64,000 nucleotides of DNA, taken from Luscinia megarhynchos (lineage: Eukaryota; Chordata; Aves; Passeriformes; Turdidae). A model generated the notes under the pieces. That model searched no databases, was not told the DNA's origin, and saw only the letters and a program-made list of their open reading frames with translations. The stretch covers positions 1,728,357 to 1,792,356 of the forward strand of contig JAPFBE010000036.1 of NCBI GenBank assembly GCA_034336665.1, read 5' to 3'. A program made the position numbers and the translations under genes. Every line of letters starts with the position of its first letter. Positions within the stretch are counted from its first letter, which is position 1. Below are positions 23,202 through 33,297 of the stretch, piece by piece.

Positions 23202-23860
23202 GGTTGATGGCAAGTTGAATATAAGTCAACCGTATGCCCTGGCAGCCAGGAGAGCCAACCATGTCCTGGGGTGCATCAAGCACAACATTGCCAGCCGGTC
23301 AACAGAGGGGATTGCCCTGCTCTGCACTGGAGTGGCCTCACCTTGAGTCCTGGGGGAAGTTTTGGGTGCCACAATATAAGAAAGATATTAACCTATTAGA
23401 GAGCATCCAAAGGAGGGCTATGAAGATGGTGAAGGGCCTAGGAGGTTAAGTCATATGAGGAGTGGCTGAGATCGCTTGGTCTCTTCAGCCTGAAGGAGAC
23501 TGAGGGGAGACCTCATTGCATTCTACAGCTTCCTTGTGAGGGGAAGAGGAGGGGCAGATACTGATCTCTTCTCTGGGGCACAGTGACAGGACCTGAGGGA
23601 ATGGTTTGAAATTGTGTCAGGGAAGGTTTAGGTTGGATATTAGGAAAAAGGTTCTTCACCCTGAGGGTGATTGAGCACTGGAACAGGCTCCCCAGGGAAA
23701 TGGTCACAGCACCAAGCCTGACTGAGTTCAAGAAGCATTTGGACAACACTTTTAGGCATATGGTGGGATTCTTGGGGCTATCGTGTGCAGGGCCAGGAGC
23801 TGGACTTTGATGATCCTTGTGGGTCCCTTCCAACTTAGGATGTTCTAAGATTCTATCATG
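23202..23860 (+). repeat. CR1 3' end (+), continuation
   Basis: ORF2 end ([12 protein letters not shown] text at about 23250) and 3' UTR: AGAGCATCCAAAGGAGGGCTATGAAG, TCTTCAGCCTGAAGGAGACTGAGG, GGTGATTGAGCACTGGAACAGG. It ends GGTCCCTTCCAACTTAGGATG then TTCTAAGATTCT. Completes the CR1 that begins at 18505. Confidence 0.88.
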
Positions 23861-24290
23861 GAGGAGAGGGTTTCACGTGATAAAAGATGAGAAAGGTGAG
23901 AGCAACTTGAGAGAGTAGAGACACAAGGGAGATGAGAGACAAGGCAGGGCAAGAGAACTGTGATGTGAGAGGCGAGAAGTATGGGGGGGTGAGAGGTGGG
24001 ACATGAGAAATGTGACGAGACAAAATATGAGACAAGCCATGAGAGACAAGAGGAAATGAGAGATGGGAGAAAGAAGACAAAAAGGGGAAGCGAGTGATAA
24101 GAAGAGAGACAGAGAGTCAAGAGGTTAGAGGCTAGAGATGAGAGAGCTGCAACAGGAAACAAGATGAGGGATAAGCCAACATAGGCAGAAGAGATAAGAA
24201 GAGGGAGACCAGGCAAGACAGGTAAGAGAGACGGGATGATATAGGAGCAGTGAGATGAGAGACCTGACAAGATGAGAGTGAGCAGCTGTG
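23861..24290 (+). repeat. Degenerate purine-rich minisatellite (GAGA/TGAGAGACA-like)
   Basis: About 430 bp made almost wholly of A and G on the + strand. Loosely repeated words such as GATGAGAGACA, GAGACAAG and TGAGAG recur without one strict unit. It sits between a CR1 tail and a family B LTR 3' end. Long pyrimidine frames on the minus strand (to 141 codons) are by-products of composition. Confidence 0.75.
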
Positions 24291-24341
24291 TGGTGTTAAG
24301 CTGCCTACTTCGGTTAAATCGAAATAGCCCTTTTTGGTGCC
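24265..24341 (+). mobile_element. Family B LTR 3' end fragment
   Basis: GAGTGAGCAGCTGTGTGGTGTTAAGCTGCC parallels the 3' end of the LTR at 16726-17327 (GAGCAGCTGTGTGTGG...GTTGCC). Only the last 60-70 bp is recognisable. Confidence 0.45.
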
Positions 24342-24495
24342 TGTATTGAGTTTACATGGCAAGGAGTGGGGCTGTGGTGGGGGAGGGGCTTCTGTGAGAA
24401 AAAATCAGGAGCTGGCGCCATGTTTGACAGAGTCAGTTTTAGGAAGTTTGTGGTGGTTCTGTGATAGCATCTGACATCTGCTGGAGGAACAACAC
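24342..24495 (+). mobile_element. Family A LTR 5' fragment
   Basis: Starts TGTATTGAGTTTACATGGC and contains GGGGCTTCTGTGAGAA and CCATGTTTGACAGAGTCAG, matching early positions of the LTR at 19371. Truncated where CR1 begins. Confidence 0.6.
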
Positions 24496-24499
24496 AACA

Positions 24500-26140
24500 A
24501 GGTACAAATACAAGGTTCTTGGAAAGCATTGACAATAACTTTCTGATACAGGTGATGGAGGAGCCAATGAGGAATGGTGTGCTGTTGGACCTTATACTGA
24601 CTAAGAAGGAAGGCCTGGTTGGAGATGTGAAGGTTGGAAGCAGTCTTGGCTACAGTGAGATCATGGAATTCAGTATCTTGTCAGGAGGAAGCAGGACAAT
24701 GACCAAGATCACAACACTGGACTACAGGAGAGGTGACTTTGGCCCCTTCAGGGACCTTATTGGAAGAATCCCATGGGAATGTGCCCTAGAGGAAAGAGGG
24801 GTACAAGAGAACTGGTCAATATTCAAGCACCACTTCCTTCAGGCTCAAGAATGGTGCATTGCCATGGGCAAGAAATTGAGCAAAAGGGGCAGGAGACCTG
24901 CACAGATGTACAAGGAACTGTTAGAACTCAGACATAAGCAGGAGATACACGAGGTGGAAGCAGGGACAGGCCACCTGGGATGAATATAGGGATGTTGTCA
25001 GAGTATGCAGAAATGCAGCAAGGAAGGCCAAGGCCCATCTGGAATTAAATCTGGCTAAGGATGGCATGGATAACAAGAAGGGCTTCTTCAAATGCATCAA
25101 TAACAAAAAGAATACCAGGGAAAATGTGAGTCCGCAACTGAATGGAACAGGGACCCTCTGCAACAGAGGTTGCAGAGAAGGCTGAGATACTGAACTCTTT
25201 TGCTTCAGTCTTCACTGCCAAGGCAAATCCTCAGGAATTCCTGACCCAGGAGACCAGGGAGAAGGTCAGGAGAAAGGAAGACTTTCCCTTGGTTGAGGAG
25301 GATTGGGTTAGAGACCATTTAGTCAAACTTGACATCCACAAGTCCATGGGCCCTGACAGCATGCACTCATGAGTGCTGAGGGAGCTGGTGAACATCATTG
25401 CTAGGCCACTCACAATCATCTTTGAAAGGTTGTGGAGATCAGGAGAAGTGCCTAAAGACTGGAAGAAAGCAAATGTCACCCCAGTCTTCAAAAAGGGCAA
25501 GAGAGAGGACACAGGGAACTACAGCCTGACCTCGATCTCTGGCAAGCTGATGGAACAGCTCATCCTGGAGGCCACCTCTAAGCACATGGAAGACAAGGTG
25601 ATCAGGAGTAGTCAACATGGATTTAACAAGGGGACATCCTGCTTAACCAACCTGATTGCCTTCTACAATGGGACAACTGGCTGGATAGATGTGAGGAAAG
25701 GAGTGGATATTGTCTACCTGGACTTCAGCAAGGCTTTTTGACACTGTCTCTCATGATATCCTCATAGGCAATCTCAGGAAACATGGTCTGGGTGAGTAGA
25801 TGGTGAAGTGGATTGAGAATTGGCTGAATGGCAGGTCTCAGAGGGTTGTGATCATTGGCTCAGAGTCTAGTTGTAGGCCTATAACTAGTGGTGTCCCCCA
25901 AGGGTCAATACTGAGTCCAGTATTGCTTAACTTATTCATCAATTACTTGGATGAGGGGATAGATGCCTCCTCAGCAAGTTTGTTGATGATACAAAACTGG
26001 GAGGAGTAGCCGATACCCCAAGAGCTATGCAGCCATTCAGAAGGATCTTGACAGGCTGGAGGGATGGGCAGAATGGAACTTTTAAAATTCAGCAAAGGCA
26101 AGTGTAGGGTCCTGCATCTGGGGAGGAATAACCCCATGCA
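24500..26140 (+). pseudogene. CR1 ORF2 (+), broken but long frames retained
   Basis: 24519-24983 gives endonuclease C-terminal text (FLIQVMEEPMRNGVLLDLIL, then LVGDVKVGSSLG). 25142-25372 and 25373-25741 give the RT lead-in (MGPDSMH; ERLWRSGEVPKDWKKANVTP) and palm (SQHGFNKGTSCLTNLIAFYN; VDIVYLDFSKAF), ending in a T-run frameshift at 25735-25741. 25800-26009 continues with [21 protein letters not shown]. The catalytic ADD box is replaced ([10 protein letters not shown] in another frame). A TGA/TAG-type break sits at 25370. Among the better preserved CR1 copies here. Confidence 0.87.
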
Positions 26141-26450
26141 CATTTTGATAACAGCAATGATGATGCGCCTGCATTGGCAAATGACCATGGCATCACTGCT
26201 CTTTCTGTGCTGCTGTACTGGACAGGCTGGAACTCTTGTGTGAACTTGACTTGAAGGGACCTGTAGATGAGTCCACATGGGAGCAGAGATCCACCTGCAG
26301 CCTGTGAAGGACCTCACAGTGGAGCAGGTGGATGACCAAAGTAGGCTATGACCCTGTGGGAAGCCCAGACTGGAGCAGGCTCCTTGGCAGGAGCTATGGA
26401 CTCATGGAGGACCCATGCTGGAGCAGTTTGTTCCTAAAGGAACAGTGACA
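26141..26450 (+). mobile_element. Family A LTR internal fragment
   Basis: Carries the repeated phrases AGCAGAGATCCACCTGCAGCC, GAAGCCCAGACTGGAGCAGGC and CCCATGCTGGAGCAG, seen at 8870-9190. Both ends truncated. Confidence 0.6.
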
Positions 26451-27330
26451 GACATTTTGTAAATGCACACAAGAAAGTAGAAAGACCAGAAGTTAGGTCT
26501 CGCACTAATTGTCATCTCCTTCAACTGTGTACATCTCCTTCAACTGTGTACATCTCAGAGCTGCAAAGTTCTGACAGTCATATAGTAGCATGCATCTTTT
26601 TCCTCTGAACCAGTTTATGAAGAAAGACAGATTTGACTAAAGTCAATATACATAAATCAAACTTCTTGTAAAAGAAGAGCATTGTCTCAAATGAGCCGTA
26701 GTCTATCATCCCTCTTTATGATCAGAAAACAACTTGAGTCAAGTTAGTTAATCTGAATTTCTTAAATTCATCTTCCACAGGAGGAAGCAAGTCTTTTTAA
26801 GCAGGCTTCTCTGAAAAAGGTCCCTGAAGTGAGGCAGGGATATGAATAGAAGAATAGTGTTAAAATATACAAAGTAATCTTGCACTATCTTTAGGATTTA
26901 CCTTTCCATGGTGATACAATTCCAGCTATTAAATAATGGGACATAATCTCTACAACGGAAAAAGGTGAATTGTACTAAAAATGCAATACAGTTTCAATAC
27001 ATCACACCAAATCTAGACTGTAGTGCTAAAAACAACAATACAATCAATGTGTTTTCAAAATGAAGTTTAAAACTTCGTTTCTTGCATTGTTTCATAATGT
27101 TAAAGGTCACTGTGAATTGAAGGCAAAATTAAGACATCGACATCTGAATTCCATATCTTTTTTTTGGAGACTGATCCACACTAAAGGACTTTAATCATCA
27201 ACTTAGTATCTGTGGGGAAATGACTGGGGGTAAGATTAGAGAAAACTTGAAAGTTATATTCATATTCTAACAGAAGTTATAACAGTAAGGAAATTATAGG
27301 GTGAAATGCAGTTGCTACTCCCAGGATGGA
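26451..27330. other. Unique AT-rich intron with a 19-bp tandem duplication
   Basis: Mostly featureless. At 26513-26550 the 19-bp unit CATCTCCTTCAACTGTGTA is present twice in a row. No element or gene recognised otherwise. Confidence 0.55.
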
Positions 27331-28020
27331 ATGTGGTTGGCATGCTTGAAACCTATTGCACAGTAGTTCCCCACACAACATTCTGCAACCTTAAGCACAC
27401 GCTAAGAGGGATGAAAAGGAGGGTGGAGTGGAGTGAAGACACTTGGCCAGGCTCTGTTGCAATCTCTGCAGGAATAGGAACTTGATGGTACCATGAAATT
27501 GATAAATCACATAGCAGCTGTTAGCCAAGGGAGATAAGAGACATCTTGTCGAATCAGCAACTGTGGCAAAACCACTTTCCTCAGATGAACTTGGTTCATT
27601 ATAATCTCATTGCAATACCAGAGCACACCTCCATCCCAAAGTTACACACCTCCAAGGTACGATCACCGCTCACTGGGCATGCACTCTAGATTTTATTAAC
27701 TATGTCTTTAACAGCAAAGTGAGAAAATTTTACACCAATCAGCAACAAAGGTATGTATGACCAGAGTCACTTAAGCTCCACCTAAATACAAAGAAATAGT
27801 ATAAAAATTAGTTAAGAATGGGGAGAAGTTAGAGAAGACTCCATTATAACTGCAGGGATCAGTCAATGGGCTGAACCTGTCTTCTCCCCCCTAACGACAC
27901 CTATTGGGTACGAACCATACTCTATGAGGGCTGAATGATTATCTCAAGCCCATCTTTTGTTAGGGATTAGAGCTTTTCTGTATATTGATTCAAATGTGTT
28001 TTTGCAGTCACTATACTATC
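27331..28020 (+). mobile_element. Possible older LTR split by the ERV1 provirus
   Basis: Starts TGTGGTTGGCATGC, carries a TATA-like AGTATAAAAATTAG at about 27795 and a CT-rich leader. The sequence seems to continue beyond the provirus (34444 to about 34573, ending GCAGATAACA). This layout fits an old LTR, but no other copy is in the window to confirm it. Confidence 0.35.
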
Positions 28021-28025
28021 AGTGG

Positions 28026-28499
28026 TGTGATACATTGTAAACACTTTGTTCATTAAACTCCTAGTAAGGAATAATGAATTTTAGCCGGAGGTGAGACGAG
28101 TATGGACTTTGACCACATAGTTTCAATCACGAGCACGGTGTACATAATTTATGCTAAAACTAGTGGCTGGATTGTTTAACCAGTTTTTAAGGATTTTCCC
28201 CTAAAGACAGGAGGAATAAACAAGAGAAGCACCCGGCGCCTCTTCCCTGCTGTGACCACCAGAAGACAAGATTACGACCCACCCAGCAACGGGCCTCGTG
28301 GATGCAGAGTACTCCAAGGAAGGGCACGTCAGCTGAATTAAAACTGTATAAAAAGACTATGGGGGAAGGGGGAAATTGCGCGCCGTTTGTGGAGCAATGC
28401 CTCCCGGCCGCCCAGCGCTGTTTTGCTTACTGTCGCTTGCTAATAAACTCTAATTGATTAAGACTGACTTAATTCGGTTTTCATTCTCAGTCTATAACA
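28026..28499 (+). repeat. 5' LTR of the ERV1 provirus
   Basis: 474 bp, TGTGATACATTG to TCTATAACA. TATA-like CTGTATAAAAAG at about 28346 and poly(A) signal AATAAA at about 28442. Differs from the 3' LTR at 12 positions, 11 of them transitions. With the two LTRs identical at integration, this gives about 2.5% divergence. Confidence 0.95.
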
Positions 28500-28502
28500 A
28501 TT

Positions 28503-28520
28503 TGGTGCCGTGACTCGGAT
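28503..28520 (+). other. Primer binding site complementary to tRNA-His
   Basis: TGGTGCCGTGACTCGGAT lies three bases after the 5' LTR. It is the complement of the 3' end of vertebrate tRNA-His (with CCA), the primer also used by HERV-H-type class I elements. A minus-strand primer site at this spacing confirms the LTR edge. Confidence 0.9.
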
Positions 28521-28878
28521 AGGGACAGCCCGGTGGGACGCTCTCCCTTGGGGAGGCGCCCCGCAATTTTGCGGCCCCGTTCAAAAGGCACCCCCCGGGA
28601 CCCTAACCGACGAATCTTAAATTCGGCAGTAAGCAAAAGAAAGCCGGCAACCCCGTAAACTTTGTGCACGAAGATCTGGACGAAGACGCAGGACGCGTGA
28701 GTATAGGCCGGTTATCCGTTCGGTTGGGGTTGGGTATCCCGGAGTGTGCTGAGTGAAATGCCCGATTGTGAGTGAAGCGAGTGCGGACCCCTCAGTAGTG
28801 CATTTCCCACACCCCGCGAGGGGCTGGGTCACAAACAGGGGGCAGCAGGTGTGTGTGAGTGAGAAGGCACTCCGGAAG

Positions 28879-29115
28879 ATGGGACAGAGGAAAAGCAAGC
28901 CCTCTGTTCCCATGAGCAGGGGACCCCAAGTTAAGCTCCCCATCATACAAACAGATAGTCCATTAAGTTTAATAATCAAAACCTGGAATGCCTTCCCGTC
29001 TAGGAGCGGGAAAGACAAAGCGAAAATGATACACTATTGCCTAAAAGTATGGAGGGGTCAGCAAATTAAGGAAGACCACCTCTATTGGCCAATTTTTGGT
29101 TCCTTTAAAAATTAA
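28879..29115 (+). pseudogene. gag, matrix N-terminus (truncated)
   Basis: ATG at 28879 starts MGQRKSKPS; Gly2 is the myristoylation site expected in a gammaretroviral matrix protein that anchors gag to the membrane. Downstream text SPLSLIIKTWNAF and DHLYWPIFGSFKN fits the matrix fold. The frame opens earlier (28753), but MGQ marks the true start. The reading closes at 29113-29115 after 78 codons. A possible splice donor, GCGTGAGTA, lies in the leader at about 28692. Confidence 0.8.
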
Positions 29116-29338
29116 ATTTGTCAGGTTTAAAACATTTATGTGAATTTAAGAGCCTTTTAAGTTAGAAGCATTGTTAAAATTTCAGTTTGTAGCAAAATCG
29201 TAGGTGGACATTAGAAAGAAATTGGAAAGCTAGAGGACTGGCAGACTAAGGAGTTAGAGAAATTGTTAAAGGAAGCACAGAAAGTGTACGTTTGGCGAGG
29301 AGATGAGGCTTAAAAGAGACATGTGAGTAAGGCAATGA
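29116..29338 (+). pseudogene. gag, end of capsid (fragment)
   Basis: After a deletion of most of capsid, the frame EDWQTKELEKLLKEAQKVYV (about 29235-29294) resembles the helical C-terminus of a class I capsid followed by a charged stretch. A TAA follows at about 29311. The major homology region is not present. Confidence 0.55.
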
Positions 29339-29590
29339 GTGGCAGGGCCGAGCACGGATGTGCGAGACCGGGGGCACGGGCTGAGGGCTGTGGGGCAGCC
29401 GGAGCTCAGCGCCGGGCTGTGCTGACCCCGCCACCCCCGGGCAGGGGCAGCAGTGGCCGCTGGCCCCTGTGGGGCTGCGGGACGCCCCGGCCCCGTGAGG
29501 CTCGGGGTGCCCAGCCGCCTGTGATGCTGTGGGCCGTGCTCGCTGGGAGCACCGGTGGGGAAGGAGCTGTGTTTGCACTGTGATAGGACA
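29339..29590. other. GC-rich block of unknown origin inside the provirus
   Basis: About 250 bp with strikingly high GC and many CpG (for example CCCCGCCACCCCCGGGCAGG) in an otherwise AT-rich provirus. It falls between capsid end and an RT fragment and matches no retroviral domain I know. An 86-codon + frame (29323-29583) has no recognisable domain. It could be captured host sequence or part of another repeat. Confidence 0.6.
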
Positions 29591-29880
29591 CAAACTGACT
29601 CTGGTATACAGTGTGTGATAAAGAGGGAAAACAAGAATAGAGGAATATATGGAAAATGTAGATTGTACACGAAAAGATTAGGATTCTGTTTTAAGGATTT
29701 TGTGAGTTTTGCTGGAAAATACAAGTAATACAGGGAAAGCCATGGAAGTTTGCTAAATGTGTGAGAGGGGTTTGAAAAGCATGAGTTTTGTTGCTCCTCA
29801 TTGTGAACTAAAATGAGAATGCAAATTAGTGTTGTAAAAGTAACAAGTTTTATGCAGAAATACATCCAAAAGTATAAGCA
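29591..29880. other. AT-rich segment of unknown origin inside the provirus
   Basis: Joins the GC-rich block to the RT fragment. No stop-free frame of note and no retroviral motif found. The contrast with the preceding block suggests either a two-part insert or decayed interior sequence. Confidence 0.4.
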
Positions 29881-30228
29881 GCCGCAGAGATATACAGAGT
29901 TTGTTTAGGCAAGCTTTGCAAAATTAAAAAGTTTACTCCACCCTCAGGAGTTAAGCTGTTGCAATATGTAAATAATTTGCTATTATTGAAAGAGCAGGAG
30001 GGAGTGGTTAACTAGAGTGTCAGATATTTAGGACACCTTCTGACTGGGGGTTGCAATGTGTTGGTTCAGAAGAAGTGCAGAGAATATTTGCCCCAGACTA
30101 ACAAGGGGTTGCGGCAATTTTTTGAGTTAGTAAAGTACTGCAGAGCTTAAATTGAGAATTTTCTGTTGTAGTTAGACCTTTGTGCAGCTTTTTAACCCAG
30201 AGCGGTCCTGGTGTTGTGATGTGGACAC
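29881..30228 (+). pseudogene. pol, second half of RT (displaced upstream of nucleocapsid)
   Basis: Starts at PQRYTE-type text (29881-29898), then KSLLHPQ/FTPPSGVKLLQYVNNLLLL in a shifted frame: the catalytic YVDD box reads YVNN at about 29961-29972, so both Asp are lost. SVRYLGHLLTGG (about 30020-30055) and LRQFFELVKYCRA (30110-30148) are thumb/connection landmarks. It lies before the zinc knuckle and protease, which is out of order. Confidence 0.78.
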
Positions 30229-30300
30229 CAGAGGTGGAGTAACGTGTTTCTATTGTGGAAAAAGGAACATGTAAAAAGAAAATGTAAGAAAAGAGTAGCA
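30229..30300 (+). pseudogene. gag, nucleocapsid zinc knuckle (frameshifted)
   Basis: CFYCGK followed, after a one-base shift, by EHVKKKC (30245-30285). This is a CCHC zinc knuckle of the form used to bind genomic RNA, one copy as in gammaretroviruses. The shift and a TAA make it non-functional. It sits directly upstream of protease, as it should. Confidence 0.72.
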
Positions 30301-30349
30301 AATTAAAAGATATTTAAAAAAGAATAGGGGGGCCGGAGGCTCTATTTGC

Positions 30350-30640
30350 TGGGGACACAAGAAAAATCAAAGCCCCTGGTGAAACTAAGAGTAGGTCCCC
30401 AACAAGAAGACATTAATTTTTTTTTGTAAATTCCGGGGCGGAAAGGTCAACTGTTCAATCCCTGCCCCGTGGCTATAAAATTTCAAAAAAAAGATACAAG
30501 TAGTGGGAGCTAAAAGAGAACACTTCCGAGTGCTGGTGATAGAAAATGTAACCTTTGAACAGACTCCAGAATAGGCCTGGAGTCTCTATTGTTAGTCCCT
30601 GAAGCAAATTATAATTTATTAAAGAGAAACTTAATGATTA
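30350..30640 (+). pseudogene. pol, protease (active-site change)
   Basis: INFFVNSGAERSTVQ at 30411-30455 corresponds to the aspartic protease active site; the catalytic D-T/S-G is N-S-G here. The flap-to-end region (HFRVLVIENVTFEQ, 30523-30565) and LL-RNLM-like text at about 30617-30637, where the family has a conserved LLGRDLM-type end, follow. TAG/TGA stops near 30573 and 30601. Confidence 0.8.
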
Positions 30641-30739
30641 AGTCAAAAACTAGCTTAGAAGTTGTAAAAAAACCAAATTGAACATTAAATTATGCCCCCT
30701 ACGAACAACGGATGTGAAAAAGATAAATCCCAAGGTGTG

Positions 30740-31177
30740 GTATACACCCAATACAGTGGGAAAATTAAAAATTAAACCTTTTAAAGTAACACTCAAAATT
30801 CCCGAAAATTAGGCAATAGCCCTTGTCCAAAGAAGGGAGACAAAGCTTAAAATACGAGATAAAGAAATTGTTAAAGAAAGGGCTGCTAGAGCCCTGTATG
30901 TCCCCCTTTAACACCCCTATATAACCAGTAAAAAAGGCTAATAGAAAATACAAATTGGTACATAATTTAAGAAAAATAAACAAAAGAACCGTGGAAAAAT
31001 TCCCGGTGGTTGCAAACCCGCATACCTTATTAAGCCAGCTAAGACCAAAAAAATAAATGCTACAAAGTAATAAACTTAAAATATGCATTCTGGTCCTGTC
31101 CCCTTAAGAAAACCTGTCGGAATTATTTTGCCTTTAAATGGGAAGACCCGGATACACACGGAAAACAACAAATAAGG
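30740..31177 (+). pseudogene. pol, first half of RT
   Basis: Text includes KKLLKKGLLEPCMSPFNTPI (about 30858-30917), KYKLVHNLRKINKRT (30948-30992), FPVVANPHTLLSQL (31000-31040) and a WEDPDTHGKQQ-like stretch (31138-31170), after which homology breaks off just before the segment found at 29881. The block that would carry the first palm Asp is missing or decayed near 31050-31085. Several stops. Confidence 0.8.
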
Positions 31178-31410
31178 TGTTAATCAAAGCCTGAAAAGAA
31201 ATGTCCTTAACACCTCGTTGGGAGGGACCCTATGTTTTTTTTTGCTTACTACAGAAACAGCTGTAAGAACTGCTGAAAAAGAATAAACTCACGCTAGTCG
31301 AGTTAAATGACCCATTTAGTAAACGCTAAGAAGCCCTAGAAGATAGCCAGCTCGCCTGGGAACCTGAGAATCACCTTTAAAAGATAAAAATTTAAACCCG
31401 GACTCAGAAC
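31178..31410 (+). pseudogene. pol, integrase C-terminal domain
   Basis: LTPRWEGPYV at 31208-31237, followed by LLQKQL/TTETAV-type sequence and HASRVK, marks the SH3-like C-terminal domain of a gammaretroviral integrase. RNase H and the integrase catalytic core are missing: the join from RT to here is a deletion of roughly a kilobase or more relative to the family. Confidence 0.72.
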
Positions 31411-31451
31411 TATTACTAATAAACTATGAGCAATTAATTTAAAGACCCGAG

Positions 31452-31634
31452 TTGGTAAATTGGCTGAATATAGCTACCCCATTGTTAGTAATTTTAGAGT
31501 ATACTGTGAGATATGGAGCTGTGATTGCTATCCTTTTGTATGTTTTATCTGTAAAGTGTGCCAGAAACGGTGGTAAACCCACTGCCAAAGGAACAGACCC
31601 CCAAGGGGAGTCTGTAGAGGGAGTTACCGAATAA
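31452..31634 (+). other. 60-codon frame with a membrane segment, env leader region
   Basis: Starts with ATG-less-stop-free MVNWLNIATPLLVILEY and has one strongly hydrophobic stretch at about residues 8-33, then a Lys/Gly-rich tail. It sits between integrase and env, where a signal peptide would be encoded. I cannot name a specific protein. No frame continuity with the SU part. Confidence 0.4.
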
Positions 31635-33297
31635 AAAAGAGGCTCACACGAGCTACCCTGAAGGTGAGAAAAATTACTAAAAGAATACTAGAACAGTCTC
31701 ATCACTCTAACGAACCGGCACCATTTATAGTACAAATCATCAAAGGGTGTTGCCAAAAGGCCTTAACTGGGGCCCAGTGGGTCCAGAGTGATTCACAAGT
31801 AAAAGATAAAAATTGGGAATCGTGTAAGAACAGAAATGGGCGAAGCTACATACCTCCTGAAGCCTACCTCTGCTGCCGAGAAGATGGAACACCCCGCGGC
31901 TGGCCGCAACCCAGTCGGCGGGCGAGGCAGAAAGGTAAGAGAGTGTGGAGGAGGGAACCCACCGAATGAGACAATGCAAAAATCCTTCAAGAAATGCCCC
32001 TGGGATATTAATTCCCTAAGAAACCAAAAAACAAACACCACATTGGGACCAAAGGGCAAACACCCGGGGGGGAGACAAATTTTAAAATAATGCTTTAATA
32101 ATAAGGCTGGGACCCTACCCTTTCTGGCAGACTAAGTTAGTAATTTTAGAGATTTTTTTTAAGTTGTCCCAAAGAAAACACAGCCACCAACCCTTCAAGT
32201 GGTCTCTAATCAGGAAAAAAATTAACAACCCGCTCAGTTTAAAAAGGGGCAAGGGCCCCTAGTTTTACAGCGCACTTAAGCTCACTTGTAGTCATAGGTA
32301 AAAACCAAACCCAACTAAAAGCGTTTTATATATATATACCCAAGCTTAAATCCTAAAATAAGTTACTGTAATTCACCCAGAAAATATTATTGTGCTTATT
32401 GGGGCTGTGAAATAGTTGCCTCTGATTTGGAACCTGGGGCAGGCAAAGATAAATACCTTCAAGTGAGATGAGGCCCCCCAGGCTGCCAAAAACCTAAGCA
32501 TTCATATAATAGTAAAGTACTCAGAAGTAGCAATTGTTATTTCATTTATTTAAACATAACAAACCCACAAGACCCTGGGTGGGTAATTGGGAAAACTTGG
32601 GGAGTGTGATATTGGGAACCAGGCACCAATAGAGGAGGACTAATACTCATTAAGAAGGAACCCTTGCCCCATGACTATCATGCCATGGGCCCGAACTCGA
32701 TAATTAGGAAGGACAATTCACCTAAAGTAAATGACACCTTCACTAAAGGTAACAGCGCCCTGGCATCAAACAACGAGACCATAATACTCCCCACTGTAGA
32801 CCCACAGCCAAACACTCTTTGGAGCCTTATGTATGCCGCTTATCAAGTTCTTAATGCCACTAAGTCTGACCTTACTGAACTCTGCTGGCTTTGTTTTGAT
32901 ATTAACCCCCCCTTTTTAAGAAGCAATAGAAGTCACTGAAAAGTCTAGGCGGGCAAATGGAAGTAACCCCCCTCAATGTAATTGGAAACGTACTAAAGAT
33001 CGAGGGACAACTTTAGCAGCAGTAACTGAAAAGGGAGGTGCATCGGGAATGTCCCAAAAGATAAAAAAACATCTGTGTGAGGTAATAACAAAAGCAAAGC
33101 AACCGAGAAACCCCACCACCTGGTTAATCCCAGCCAGAAATACTAGATGAGTATGTTCAAACAAAGAAATAACTCCTTGTATTTCTCTCAACTTATTCAA
33201 TGAAGCGTTAAATTTTTGTGTACAGGTATTTATAGTCCCTAAAATTATATATCACCCAAAAGAATATGCATATGATCTCCAAAACACTAAGGGACAT
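31635..33297 (+). pseudogene. env, surface (SU) subunit, decayed
   Basis: A CWLC motif at 32883-32894 (within ELCWLCFDINPPF) is the CXXC that bonds SU to TM in gammaretroviral env. The 91-codon frame 32664-32939 contains it, with an NET glycosylation sequon. Upstream text around 32575-32635 (WVIGKTWGV, EPGTNRGG) is also SU-like. Later sequence (32950-33290) is broken by several stops. No receptor specificity can be read. Confidence 0.75.

Noticed and set aside
23845..24270. 141-codon minus-strand frame, hydrophobic Ser/Leu-rich
   Set aside because: Pyrimidine reading of the purine minisatellite; apparent membrane character is a codon-composition effect.
29266..29865. 199-codon minus-strand frame through the GC-rich block
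   Set aside because: No recognisable domain; spans the join between GC-rich and AT-rich inserts of the provirus. Not supportable as a gene.
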